From positions 1 to 13,521 of the forward strand of contig CAZGMN010000073.1 of the NCBI GenBank assembly GCA_964526905.1: 13,521 nucleotides of DNA. Reading direction: 5' to 3'. Made by a program: the position numbers and the translations under genes. This document shows positions 1-7,496 of the stretch, piece after piece. Source of the stretch: CAZGMN01 sp964526905 (GTDB lineage: Bacteria; Acidobacteriota; Aminicenantia; Aminicenantales; Aminicenantaceae). The notes beneath the pieces are model-generated. The model saw nothing but the letters and a program-made list of their open reading frames with translations, searched no databases and was not told the origin of the DNA. The number at the start of each line of letters is the position of its first letter. Position 1 is the stretch's first letter.

Positions 1-52
1 AAAGCCTGCGTGTTTTCGATACACCCTGCCTGAGCCCTTCTCAAATTAGTGA

Positions 53-81
53 TTGAATAATTTGCGGCCATCGTTTATATT
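53..81 (+). promoter_or_regulatory. Candidate sigma70-type promoter ahead of the lipoprotein/arginine decarboxylase pair
   Basis: TTGAAT (53-58) and TATATT (76-81) are separated by 17 bases, a standard -35/-10 spacing. A second -10-like TATAAT lies at 83-88. Initiation from TATATT would start near base 88 and leave a short leader that still contains the GAGGAG ribosome site at 92-97. The region is AT-rich, so chance matches are likely. Confidence 0.35.
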
Positions 82-104
82 TTATAATCACGAGGAGAAA
101 ATTG

Positions 105-659
105 ATGAAAAAAGTCAAATGGACGACAATCGCCATCCTTGCCGTTCTTGTCTTTGGCTCTATTCAAACAGGATGCAAAAAATCTCCTTCCGCCGAAGAA
201 TTAAAGGCCTCGATGGAAATCCTGGATGTAAAGACGATGTGGACAAAAAAGCTTTATAGCCCCTGGCCTCCAAAGCTGGTTCTTGTTCCAGCCATCTCTT
301 TCCGCGTAAAAAATATCAGCGATCAGCCTCTTCGCTATGTGAATTTTAACGCCGTCTATAGGTACGAAGGCATGAATGAGAATTTGGGCGACCGCTTGCT
401 GCTGGCCATCCGCAGAAATCCCCTCATGCCCGGAGAAATCAGCGATGTCTTCCGCCTGGAGAGCAACCTTGGAGTTGAAGGAAAAAACCTTAACGATATA
501 AAATACAATCCCGAGTGGAAGACGGCCTATGTTAAGCTCTTTGCTCAAAAGCGCTCCACCTATGCTCCTCTCGGAGAATGGACGGTCTCAAGGGATATAG
601 ACTTCAAAGAGCCAGAGCCATATATCCCCACCAAAAAAGTGGAGAAACGCTCTCCTTAA
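105..659 (+). CDS. Lipoprotein of unknown function, probable beta-sandwich
   Basis: This is a 184-residue protein with a lipoprotein signal peptide: basic start (MKKVKW), a hydrophobic stretch from about residue 7 to 20, and a lipobox ending QTGC with Cys24 as the lipidated residue. Lys25-Lys26 follow it, so it is not an obvious inner-membrane retention signal of the Asp+2 type. The mature part, about 160 residues, has alternating hydrophobic strands, including ISFRVKNISDQPLRYVNF near residues 64-81. That pattern is typical of Ig-like sandwich domains of the FxLYD/DUF3426 kind, where a conserved 'N-x-S-x-x-P' segment links two strands. The ATG at 105 is chosen over a TTG at 102 because GAGGAG (92-97) sits 7 bases before it. 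It is followed after 51 bases by the arginine decarboxylase gene, probably in one transcript. I do not recognise a specific function; a functional link to the decarboxylase is unproven. Confidence 0.8.
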   Translation: MKKVKWTTIAILAVLVFGSIQTGCKKSPSAEELKASMEILDVKTMWTKKLYSPWPPKLVLVPAISFRVKNISDQPLRYVNFNAVYRYEGMNENLGDRLLLAIRRNPLMPGEISDVFRLESNLGVEGKNLNDIKYNPEWKTAYVKLFAQKRSTYAPLGEWTVSRDIDFKEPEPYIPTKKVEKRSP

Positions 660-710
660 TGGCCGCTCTTAAGAGTGAAAGAGATTTCCAAAATCAAAAA
701 AGAGAAAGTC

Positions 711-1262
711 ATGGATAAAATTATTCCTACCAAACTCTTTTTGACCAAGGGAAGCGGGCAGCACAAAGAAAAATTGGCAAGCTTTGAACAGGCCTTAAGA
801 AGTGCGGGCATAGCCCCTTTTAACCTGGTCAAAACTTCAAGTATCATTCCTCCCCATTGCCAACTCATCTCAAAGAAAGAGGGGCTGAAGCTGCTCAGCC
901 CAGGGCAGATTATTTTTCTGGTGATGAGCGAGTGTGCCACAGATGAGGCTCAACGCTTGATCTCGGCCTCAGTGGGGTCAGCCATTCCTAACGAGCGCCG
1001 CTATTATGGCTATCTCTCCGAACATCACGGCTACGGTCAGAATGAAAGGGAAGCTGGCCAGTATGCAGAGGATCTTGCGGCTTACATGCTGGGCACGACA
1101 CTCGGCGTGAACTTCGATATCAGAAAAATATATGATGAAGAAAAAAAATTCTACAGGTTGCCTAACAAGATTATTGTCCGCACCAGAAACATCACCCAGA
1201 TAGCCAAAGGAAAAAAGGGGGTGTGGACAACAGCCATCGCTGCCGCCATCTTCATTGCCTAA
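711..1262 (+). CDS. pdaD: Pyruvoyl-dependent arginine decarboxylase (PvlArgDC)
   Basis: This 183-residue proenzyme should convert arginine to agmatine and CO2 (EC 4.1.1.19), the first step of polyamine synthesis by the agmatine route and also a proton-consuming reaction. It cleaves itself at a Ser-Ser bond to form a beta chain and an alpha chain whose N-terminal Ser becomes the pyruvoyl cofactor. The motif NLVKTSSIIPP (residues 38-48) places cleavage between Ser43 and Ser44. Compared from memory with the Methanocaldococcus jannaschii enzyme, Asn38, Ser43, Ser44 and Glu104 (in YLSEHHG) match its Asn47, Ser52, Ser53 and Glu109, so all key residues seem present. The C-terminal GVWTTAIAAAIFIA matches the usual hydrophobic end, and length is typical. 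An in-frame GTG at 675 exists, but the ATG at 711 is favoured because a purine-rich AAAGAGAAAG lies just upstream and homology begins there. The gene probably shares a transcript with the lipoprotein before it, and overlaps the convergent SurA-like gene by 4 bases. Confidence 0.92.
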   Translation: MDKIIPTKLFLTKGSGQHKEKLASFEQALRSAGIAPFNLVKTSSIIPPHCQLISKKEGLKLLSPGQIIFLVMSECATDEAQRLISASVGSAIPNERRYYGYLSEHHGYGQNEREAGQYAEDLAAYMLGTTLGVNFDIRKIYDEEKKFYRLPNKIIVRTRNITQIAKGKKGVWTTAIAAAIFIA

Positions 1263-2233
1263 AAGCCGGAGATATCGGGCTTAAGAATTTTTATATAGCT
1301 TTTTTCTCTAAGTTTTTTTATGTATTCATCAGCCTTTTCTTGCCTTTTTTGGCTGAAAAGCTTTTCTTCGGTCTCTGCTTTGGCTTCCTCAAAGGATTTG
1401 AGCCGGCTCTCTTTTTTCTCCTCCAGCTTCAACAGATACCAGCCGCCTTTCACCTGAAGCCAAGGAGTGACTTCTCCAACCTTCAAAGCTTCGACTGCCT
1501 CTTCAAGGTTTTTTTCCAATTCACCTTTTTTGAATCGACCCAAGTCTCCCTGATTTTCTTTCTCCGGCCCCTCGGAATAGGCAGCAACCAAGGATATGAA
1601 ATCTTCTCCGGATGCAATTTTCTGACTGACCTCACTTTTTTTAGCTTCGACTTCCGCCTCGCTTCTCCCTTCGCTTGAGATATGAATCGCCCTCAGCTTG
1701 TATTCGGCAGGCTCTGTGAATTCCTGCGGATGGAGCTTGTAGTAATTCAAGATCTCAGAATCCTCGACAATAACACTTGACTGAATCTCTGAATAGACCA
1801 CCCCCTGCCTCAAGAGATAGTCCTCCATTTGTTTTTTCCATTCTTCAAAATCCATGCCTTGGCGGCTCATGGCCCGGATGAGCTCTTCATCCGAGTCAAT
1901 CGAATTTTCCTTCTTCAGCGTCTCGATCATCGTTTTCAACTGCTCTTTGACGTTGAGGTCCTTCTTCTTGGCTTCCTGGAGAAGGATGATATCGGTAATC
2001 ATTCTGTCCAGGAGATATTTTTTATTTGATGCGAACTGCCTGGCCAGCTCCTCTCCTTGAAACTGCCTGCTGAGCATTTGATAGAGAGTTTCTTCCTCCA
2101 TCTTGTATTGAGAGAGGGTGATGATGTCGTCGTTGACGATGGCCACGATTTCTTCGACAACGACCTGGCCGTAAAGAGAAAGAACAGCGGACATGGTCAG
2201 CAAGACCATTGCCAATCCTCTATTTCTTATCAT
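1259..2233 (-). CDS. SurA-like periplasmic peptidyl-prolyl isomerase/chaperone
   Basis: This 324-residue exported protein has a signal peptide (residues 1 to about 23, MIRNRGLAMVLLTMSAVL then a site near SLYGQ). A SurA-type N-terminal helical domain starts at VVEEIVAIVNDDIITLSQY (25-43). One parvulin (PpiC/rotamase) domain covers about 178-274, with the strand RAIHIS, the NQGDLGRF turn (227-234) and the closing GGWYLLKLEE. A Lys/Glu-rich C-terminal helix follows. It should bind unfolded outer-membrane proteins in the periplasm. E. coli SurA has two parvulin domains; this has one. The first active-site His is present (His183), but the His usually found in the closing GYHI motif is Tyr266, so isomerase activity may be weak. 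The ATG at 2233 shares one base with the upstream stop (TGATG) and is preceded by AAGGAA; a longer in-frame reading up to 2284 lies inside the upstream gene and lacks such support. It is last in the mfd operon. Confidence 0.9.
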   Translation of the reverse strand: MIRNRGLAMVLLTMSAVLSLYGQVVVEEIVAIVNDDIITLSQYKMEEETLYQMLSRQFQGEELARQFASNKKYLLDRMITDIILLQEAKKKDLNVKEQLKTMIETLKKENSIDSDEELIRAMSRQGMDFEEWKKQMEDYLLRQGVVYSEIQSSVIVEDSEILNYYKLHPQEFTEPAEYKLRAIHISSEGRSEAEVEAKKSEVSQKIASGEDFISLVAAYSEGPEKENQGDLGRFKKGELEKNLEEAVEALKVGEVTPWLQVKGGWYLLKLEEKKESRLKSFEEAKAETEEKLFSQKRQEKADEYIKKLREKSYIKILKPDISGF

Positions 2234-3198
2234 CAGCTTTCCTTTTGATAGGGAAAAGAGAGGTTCTGGGGATAGAATGTCCATTCCAATTCTTTCTTCA
2301 GCTCTTCGATGTGTTCCGAGAGCCGATCCTTGATTTTCTGGTTCAAGAGTTTTGTCCTGATCTGGGGTGCAGCCTCCTCTTCAGGAATCAGTTCTGCCCC
2401 ATATTTTTTGTCCAGCCTGAAAATGTGGTAACCATAAGAAGACTCGACCACAGGGCTGATTTCACTTTCCTTCAAAGAGAAAACCACTTTTTCCAGATCG
2501 AAGGGGAGCTGTCCCATCTCAAAAACTCCCATCTCCCCTCCTCTCGACGCCTCTAAGCCAATTGATTCCTTTTGGGCAATCTCTCTGAATTTCTCCCCTG
2601 AAGAATTCTTGACCTTTTCATAAACTTCAATGGCCTTATCCTGGCTATCCAATAGAATCTGGCTAACCTTAACCCTCTCCGGATGCAAAAATTCCTTCTT
2701 ATGAAGCCTGTAATAATCGTTGATCTCCTGGTCCTGGACTTCGACACCTTTCATCAGCTCGAAGGTATACTTTTGGATAAGCAATCTATCAAATAAAATC
2801 TTTGTATCCAATTCATCAACTGAAATTTTGCTGTTCTCAGACTTGAATTCCTTCGCCAGTTTCTCCAAGTACAGCTTTTTCTCGCCCACGGTTAAGGTCA
2901 AGTTCTGGTTTTGAGCTGACTGGAGAAGAATTTTTTCTTCAACAAAATTATCGAAGAGACGGCTGAGAGAAATTGCGCTCAGGGTTTGATAGCCGCCTCC
3001 CATCGTGGCCTGGACATACTTCTCAAAATCAGAGTTGAGGTATGAAGAATCGCCGACCTTAAGGACGATCTCGTTCTTTTTCTGCAGGTCGGCAAGGTCA
3101 AAAACTGGAGACTTTTCCTGCGTGTTCTTCTTTCCACAATTGATAAAGAGCAAAAGAATGCCCAGCAAAAGAAAAAAGGGGCGGCTTTTCAAATTCAA
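2233..3198 (-). CDS. Parvulin-type peptidyl-prolyl isomerase lipoprotein (PrsA/SurA-like)
   Basis: This 321-residue membrane-anchored foldase has a short lipoprotein signal (MNLKSRPFFLLLGILLLFIN) with Cys21 as the lipid site. A SurA_N-type helical region runs from about 40 to 165, beginning EIVLKVGDSSYLNSDFEK. One parvulin domain spans about 175-263, including RGGEMGVFEMGQLP (219-232) and the closing YGYHIFRLDKK. A charged helical tail follows. It probably helps exported proteins fold on the periplasmic side. In the first strand the usual His is replaced by Gln180 (VKVSQIL), while His258 in GYHI is kept. The start is TTG at 3198: AGAGGA lies 5 bases upstream and a TGA closes the frame just before, with no ATG between. 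It starts 30 bases after the mfd stop and ends in a TGATG overlap with the SurA-like gene, so all three are likely co-transcribed and the two foldases translationally coupled. Confidence 0.9.
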   Translation of the reverse strand: MNLKSRPFFLLLGILLLFINCGKKNTQEKSPVFDLADLQKKNEIVLKVGDSSYLNSDFEKYVQATMGGGYQTLSAISLSRLFDNFVEEKILLQSAQNQNLTLTVGEKKLYLEKLAKEFKSENSKISVDELDTKILFDRLLIQKYTFELMKGVEVQDQEINDYYRLHKKEFLHPERVKVSQILLDSQDKAIEVYEKVKNSSGEKFREIAQKESIGLEASRGGEMGVFEMGQLPFDLEKVVFSLKESEISPVVESSYGYHIFRLDKKYGAELIPEEEAAPQIRTKLLNQKIKDRLSEHIEELKKELEWTFYPQNLSFPYQKES

Positions 3199-3228
3199 TT
3201 TCTTCCTCTCTCTTAGTTTTCAATTATA

Positions 3229-6200
3229 TTATATTGAAGATAACTCCTTCAAGATAGAAACGGTTTCATCCATAATCCTTGTGTCTTCCTGAGAAATAAG
3301 ATTAAGGCTCATCACACCCTGAGGAGTGATTGACCCCGAATATTTCTTGATGAGCTTGATCATTTCGCCGACGCTGGCCGATGACGAGGGAAAGAACTTA
3401 AAGATGAGCTTCTTTCCTATTCTGTCGATAGAACTTATCTTCATCTCTTGAGCCAGATACTTGACGATTCCATAGCGAAGGAGATTCTCGATGCTTGGAG
3501 GAAGAGGACCGAAGCGGTCTTTGATTTCTTGCTTGATCCTCTCGATCTCTCCTAAATTTTCCGCAGAGGAGACTCTCTTATAGAGGTTAAGCCTCAGATT
3601 CATCTGGGGAAGGTAGCGCTCAGGGATGCGGATATCCACTTTCAAATTGACCTCGCTCTTGAATTCCTCGCCTGCCTCTCCCTTGAGCTCCTTTATTGCC
3701 TGCTCTAAGAGATGCATGAAATAATCGAAGCCGACCGCCTCCAGGTATCCATGCTGGGCAGTGCCCAAAAAATTCCCTGCTCCTCTTATCTCCAAATCCT
3801 TGGCTGCCAATCGAAAGCCTGAACCCAACTCCGTGAATTCCTGGAGGGCTTTCAGCCGCTCTTTGGCCAGAGGGCTGACCACATCAAGCGGAGGAACAAG
3901 AAAATGGGCAACAGCCTGGCGGGAGGAACGGCCGACCCTTCCCCGGAGCTGATAGAGCTGAGAGAGGCCAAAGTCGTCAGCGCCTTCAACAATGAGAGTA
4001 TTGACCAGCGGAATATCAATCCCGTTCTCGATAATCGTTGTCGAAACCAGAACGTTATATTTCTGGCCTATAAAATCCATCATCCTTTTCTCCAGAGCTT
4101 TGCTCGGCATCTGGCCGTGGACGACGGCCGCCTTTGCTTGAGGAACAAATTTCTCAATCGCCCGGGCCCTGCGCTCGATGTCTCCAATTCTGTTGTAGAT
4201 ATAATAGACTTGTCCTTTCCGCGCCAATTCTGCTTTTATCGCCGAGGCAACAAGCTTCTGATTGAAGGCAGAGACCACGGTATGAATAGCCAGTCTGTCC
4301 TTGGGAGGCGTCTCGATAAGGCTGATATCTCTCAGGCCGCTGAGAGACAGATTCAGCGTTCTGGGGATGGGAGTGGCGCTCATGGTTAAGACATCGACAT
4401 TGGCCTTCATTGTCTTTATTTTTTCTTTATGATTCACTCCGAACCTTTGCTCCTCATCGACGACGAGCAGGCCGAGGTCATGAAATTGGACATCCTTGGA
4501 GAGAAGACGATGCGTCCCGATGACGATATCGACCAAACCCTTCTTCAAATCCTCGACAATCTTCTTCTGCCGGCTTCTTGTCTGGAGCCGAGTCAGGGCT
4601 TCGACTCTGATCGGGAAGAGAATCATCCTGTTTCGGAAAGTTTCGAGATGCTGACTGGCAAGGACGGTTGTCGGACAGAGAACAGCCACCTGCTTCCCGT
4701 CCATCACGGCCTTGAATGAAGCCCTCATCGCCACTTCAGTCTTGCCGTAGCCGACATCTCCGCAGAGGAGCCGGTCCATGGGAGAATCGGATTCCATGTC
4801 TCTCATGACTTCTTTTATGGCTCGAAGCTGGTCCTCTGTCTCCTCATACTCAAAAGTCTTTTCAAACTCAGCTTGCCAGGCACCCGAGGGACTGAAACTA
4901 AAGCCCTTGATGGCTTTGCGCTGGGCATAGAGCTGGAGCAGCTCTCTGGCCATTTTCTCGATGGCCTGCTTTGTCCTTGCTTTTGTTCTCTCCCAAGAGA
5001 GACTTCCCAGCTTATCGAGAGGCGGCAGGCTTGAGCCGACTCCCGAGTATTTCTGAACAAGGTTGAGGTCTTCAACTGGAACAAAGAGCTTGTCGTCATC
5101 CCTGTAGAGAATTTTGATGAACTCTCGCTCTCTCTTGTCCACTTCGACCTTAACCAGGCCGCTGAAAATCCCTATTCCGCAGTCCGTATGGACAACATAA
5201 TCCCCGGCTCGAAGGTCAAGGAACTGGGAGAGGAATGGCTTGACCTGAGGGCGGGAAACGATGACCTTCTCTTCGGTCAGGATGTCTTTCTCCGAAAAAA
5301 AAGTCGCCTTCTCTTTTGGATAGCTGAACCCGCTCTGAAGTTCTCCCAGAAGGAGCCCGACCGCTCCATCTTTGGCAAAAATGAAAGGCGATGAAGATGC
5401 GCGGCTCAAAATCTCTTTCTGGGTGAGAAGGCCGGCCATTTTTTTTCGCACGCCGTCGCTGGAGAAAAAGATGAAGCATCTTTCTCTTTCTTCCTGCAAT
5501 CTTTTCAGGTATTGAAGGAAAAAGGGAATCCTGTTATTGAACTTGGGGACAGACTGGAAGCCAAAGGAAAATGTCCTTTTATCCTTTTTTGGAGCAAGCT
5601 CCTGGAAGCCAATGGCCTCAGCCTTGATTTTTTGCCAGAGTTGAGAAGGATAGATGGCATCAGGAGGAATGACAAATTTTCGTTTTTCTTTCAGCTCATC
5701 ATACTGCTCCTCGAGGTCTTTGCCTGTTTCTTCCCACTCCCTTTCCACCTGATCAAAATCATCGATGACGAATAAATAATCCTGGAGATAATGGCTGAAA
5801 GGGACAAAATGTTTCTTGTGGAGAAGGGAAAGATAGAAAAAGGAAGGAAAAAAATCTCCCTCTTTGAGCCGGGCTGCCTTCTCCTCGATGTCCTTTAAGC
5901 AGCGAGAGCTTTCTTTGAGTGCCAATTCCTCCCATTCCTCGATGAACGGCCGCGAACTGGGAAATTCACGGAGAGAGGGAAGGAGAACGCACTCGACTTT
6001 TTTTATCGAGCGCTGCGTTAAAGGCTCAAACTCCCGAATGGAGGCAACCTCATCGCCGCTGAACTCGATTCGATAAGGGAATGGCTGCCAGGGAGAGTAG
6101 ACATCGACCACGCCTCCGCGCCAGGCATATTCTCCAGATGAATTGACCAGGTCCTCCTTGGCGTAGCCGTATTCGCTGAGCCGCTCTAAGACCTGGTCGC

Positions 6201-6711
6201 GGCTCGTTTGACCGCCCTTCTCTAAATCAAGGAAGAAACGATGGAGGTCAGCCGGACAGGGAAAAGGCTTGAGCAGTCCGAAAAGATGGGTCAAGACGAG
6301 CGGAGGCTGATGATGGACCAAATTGGAGAAAAATCTCATCCTTGACGAAACGGAATCCAGGGAAGGCGGGATCTCTTGGTAAGGATCATCCGAGAGCGAG
6401 GGAAGAGAAGCGGGGCTCAAATCAGAGGAAAATTGAGATAAATAAAACCGACACTGCTCTTCAAACTGGGAGAGAGAAGAGGATGAGGGACGGATAAATA
6501 CAATTCTTCTTTTCGATTCCAAGGCAAGGACAGTGAGAAAATAAGCCTTGGAAGGGGCGACAAGCCCGGTGACTTTCAAGCCCTTCTCCCCTTGCTTAAC
6601 TGCCAGGAGGAGGCGCTTGAACTCTTCCCTCTCCTTCAGAAAATCAAGGCTCATGAAATTATTATAGCCAAGGCGCTGGAAAAAAGGAAAAAGGGGGGAA
6701 TTGTCAGACAC
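3229..6711 (-). CDS. mfd: Transcription-repair coupling factor Mfd
   Basis: Mfd is an ATP-driven DNA translocase that removes RNA polymerase stalled at damage and recruits UvrA to start nucleotide excision repair. At 1160 residues it matches the usual size (about 1150). The N-terminal UvrB-like region runs to about 400. The RNA polymerase interaction domain is near 498-555, with the core GDYVVHTDCGIGIFSGL. The helicase follows: Walker A GDVGYGKTE (651-659, Lys657), DEEQ (752-755), SAT (778-780) and QLRGRVGR (921-928). The C-terminal TRCF domain, which masks UvrA binding, is at about 1020-1120. No frameshift or missing motif is seen. Two starts are possible: GTG at 6711, with GAGGT just before it, and ATG at 6654, with no ribosome site but a TATAAT immediately upstream. 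I keep the GTG because an upstream reading frame ends 8 bases inside it, suggesting coupling. It is the first visible gene of an operon with two foldases. Confidence 0.96.
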   Translation of the reverse strand: MSDNSPLFPFFQRLGYNNFMSLDFLKEREEFKRLLLAVKQGEKGLKVTGLVAPSKAYFLTVLALESKRRIVFIRPSSSSLSQFEEQCRFYLSQFSSDLSPASLPSLSDDPYQEIPPSLDSVSSRMRFFSNLVHHQPPLVLTHLFGLLKPFPCPADLHRFFLDLEKGGQTSRDQVLERLSEYGYAKEDLVNSSGEYAWRGGVVDVYSPWQPFPYRIEFSGDEVASIREFEPLTQRSIKKVECVLLPSLREFPSSRPFIEEWEELALKESSRCLKDIEEKAARLKEGDFFPSFFYLSLLHKKHFVPFSHYLQDYLFVIDDFDQVEREWEETGKDLEEQYDELKEKRKFVIPPDAIYPSQLWQKIKAEAIGFQELAPKKDKRTFSFGFQSVPKFNNRIPFFLQYLKRLQEERERCFIFFSSDGVRKKMAGLLTQKEILSRASSSPFIFAKDGAVGLLLGELQSGFSYPKEKATFFSEKDILTEEKVIVSRPQVKPFLSQFLDLRAGDYVVHTDCGIGIFSGLVKVEVDKREREFIKILYRDDDKLFVPVEDLNLVQKYSGVGSSLPPLDKLGSLSWERTKARTKQAIEKMARELLQLYAQRKAIKGFSFSPSGAWQAEFEKTFEYEETEDQLRAIKEVMRDMESDSPMDRLLCGDVGYGKTEVAMRASFKAVMDGKQVAVLCPTTVLASQHLETFRNRMILFPIRVEALTRLQTRSRQKKIVEDLKKGLVDIVIGTHRLLSKDVQFHDLGLLVVDEEQRFGVNHKEKIKTMKANVDVLTMSATPIPRTLNLSLSGLRDISLIETPPKDRLAIHTVVSAFNQKLVASAIKAELARKGQVYYIYNRIGDIERRARAIEKFVPQAKAAVVHGQMPSKALEKRMMDFIGQKYNVLVSTTIIENGIDIPLVNTLIVEGADDFGLSQLYQLRGRVGRSSRQAVAHFLVPPLDVVSPLAKERLKALQEFTELGSGFRLAAKDLEIRGAGNFLGTAQHGYLEAVGFDYFMHLLEQAIKELKGEAGEEFKSEVNLKVDIRIPERYLPQMNLRLNLYKRVSSAENLGEIERIKQEIKDRFGPLPPSIENLLRYGIVKYLAQEMKISSIDRIGKKLIFKFFPSSSASVGEMIKLIKKYSGSITPQGVMSLNLISQEDTRIMDETVSILKELSSI

Positions 6712-6764
6712 TTGACCTCGCGGGCAGATCGCCCTCCGCCGCCTCCTGTCCTTTGGCCTGAGCC
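6704..6764 (-). CDS. Possible 3' end of a gene upstream of mfd, cut by the scaffold gap
   Basis: On the minus strand the frame running out of the gap reads KGQEAAEGDLPARSSV and stops at TGA (6706-6704), 8 bases inside the mfd GTG start. The hydrophilic sequence resembles a protein tail, and such an overlap is common in operons. Only about 20 codons are visible, the stretch is unusually GC-rich, and the other frames are also open, so this is tentative. Confidence 0.25.
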
Positions 6765-6864
6765 NNNNNNNNNNNNNNNNNNNNNNNNNNNNNNNNNNNN
6801 NNNNNNNNNNNNNNNNNNNNNNNNNNNNNNNNNNNNNNNNNNNNNNNNNNNNNNNNNNNNNNNN
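6765..6864. other. Scaffold gap of 100 Ns
   Basis: Exactly 100 Ns, the conventional length for a gap of unknown size. The stretch from 6712 to 7073 has no complete gene: GC-rich tail sequence lies left of the gap and a short leader region right of it. Linkage, and the true distance, between mfd and the genes to the right rest on the assembly. Confidence 0.98.
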
Positions 6865-6865
6865 G

Positions 6866-6922
6866 GGCGAGGAATTGACATCCGAGCATCTGAATGATAT
6901 GGTGATTCTCGAATTTCAATAG
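6866..6922 (+). CDS. Possible 3' end of a plus-strand gene emerging from the gap
   Basis: Reading rightward out of the gap, one frame gives GEELTSEHLNDMVILEFQ and stops at TAG (6920-6922). It looks like an ordinary amphipathic C-terminus. The same DNA is also open on the minus strand in two frames, one reading FGTLHGWYLLKFENHH, faintly like the end of a parvulin domain but without a good start site. With about 18 codons visible I cannot choose firmly; the plus-strand reading is preferred because a 3' end needs no start signal. Confidence 0.25.
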   Translation, partial: GEELTSEHLNDMVILEFQ

Positions 6923-7073
6923 ATACCAACCATGGAGAGTTCCAAAACGGCTGAGGACGAGCTCCTTCCCCAAAATTTTTTAACCTCATTTAAAGAGAAC
7001 CTTTGTCAGGGCGGAGCAACTCCATCCGCAGCCTTGGCTCATAAAAATTCAGATTAAGGAGGGAGAATATAAA

Positions 7074-7448
7074 ATGGAAGAAAAAACCTATGAATTCACC
7101 ACTGATCAAAACCAGCTGATTGGCACGCTGGCCAGCAGGATGAAGTTTGTCGCTATCTTCTTTATTGTGCTCGGGTGTATCATGGGCCTTGCTGGCTTAT
7201 TCAATCTGCCGGCGGGAATTGTCTATCTCGTCATGGCGGCGATTTACATCATTATCGGCATCTGGACAATCGGAGCCTCCAACTCTTTTAAGAAAATTGT
7301 GGAGACGGAAGCAAGTGATATTTCCCACCTGATGAATGCTCTCAACGAGTTAAAAAAGCTCTATACGCTGCAGTATGTCCTGGTCATCATCGCCATTGTT
7401 TTCATGGGCATTGCCATTCTGACGGGAATTATCGGGGGTTTATCCTAA
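7074..7448 (+). CDS. Small three-helix membrane protein, DUF5362-like
   Basis: This 124-residue protein has three predicted membrane helices: about 24-44 (KFVAIFFIVLGCIMGLAGLF), 48-68 (GIVYLVMAAIYIIIGIWTIG) and 100-122 (QYVLVIIAIVFMGIAILTGI). Between helices 2 and 3 lies an amphipathic stretch (about 70-98) containing SDISHLMNALNELKKLYTLQ. This layout, with a soluble helical linker rich in 'L-x-x-A-L-x-x-L-K' spacing, resembles the DUF5362 family, whose function is unknown. There is no signal peptide; the N-terminus is probably cytoplasmic. The ATG at 7074 has a strong AAGGAGG (7056-7062) 11 bases upstream. It seems to be a single-gene unit, convergent with the barrel gene that follows. The family match is by layout, not by a catalytic motif. 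Confidence 0.8.
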   Translation: MEEKTYEFTTDQNQLIGTLASRMKFVAIFFIVLGCIMGLAGLFNLPAGIVYLVMAAIYIIIGIWTIGASNSFKKIVETEASDISHLMNALNELKKLYTLQYVLVIIAIVFMGIAILTGIIGGLS

Positions 7449-7479
7449 AAGCGTTAGAAGCTCACCCCAGCCGGCATAT

Positions 7480-7496
7480 AAAGTCTTCACGGCTTT
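7480..7496. terminator. Weak candidate terminator between convergent genes
   Basis: AAAGTC (7480-7485) can pair with GGCTTT (7491-7496) around a five-base loop, with one G-U pair in plus-strand RNA, followed by TTAAAATTT. The position between two convergent genes suits a terminator, but the stem is short and AT-rich. Confidence 0.2.

Noticed and set aside
1..52. Short frames open at the left edge that could be tails of an earlier gene
   Set aside because: Fewer than 20 codons, several frames equally possible, no supporting motif.
666..675. Perfect 10-base palindrome CTCTTAAGAG between the lipoprotein and arginine decarboxylase genes
   Set aside because: Too short to be a credible operator or terminator and without a T-run; chance is the simplest explanation.
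3219..3238. TTCAAT/ATTGAA inverted repeat at the mfd stop
   Set aside because: It is an all-AT-leaning 6-base stem with an 8-base loop and no T-run, and lies inside an operon, so it is not a likely terminator.
6865..6973. Minus-strand frame reading FGTLHGWYLLKFENHH, resembling the closing strand of a parvulin domain
   Set aside because: It has no good start site at its left-open beginning (stop TAA just upstream, then TTG), so a domain end here would lack the rest of the domain. The likeness rests on one short motif.
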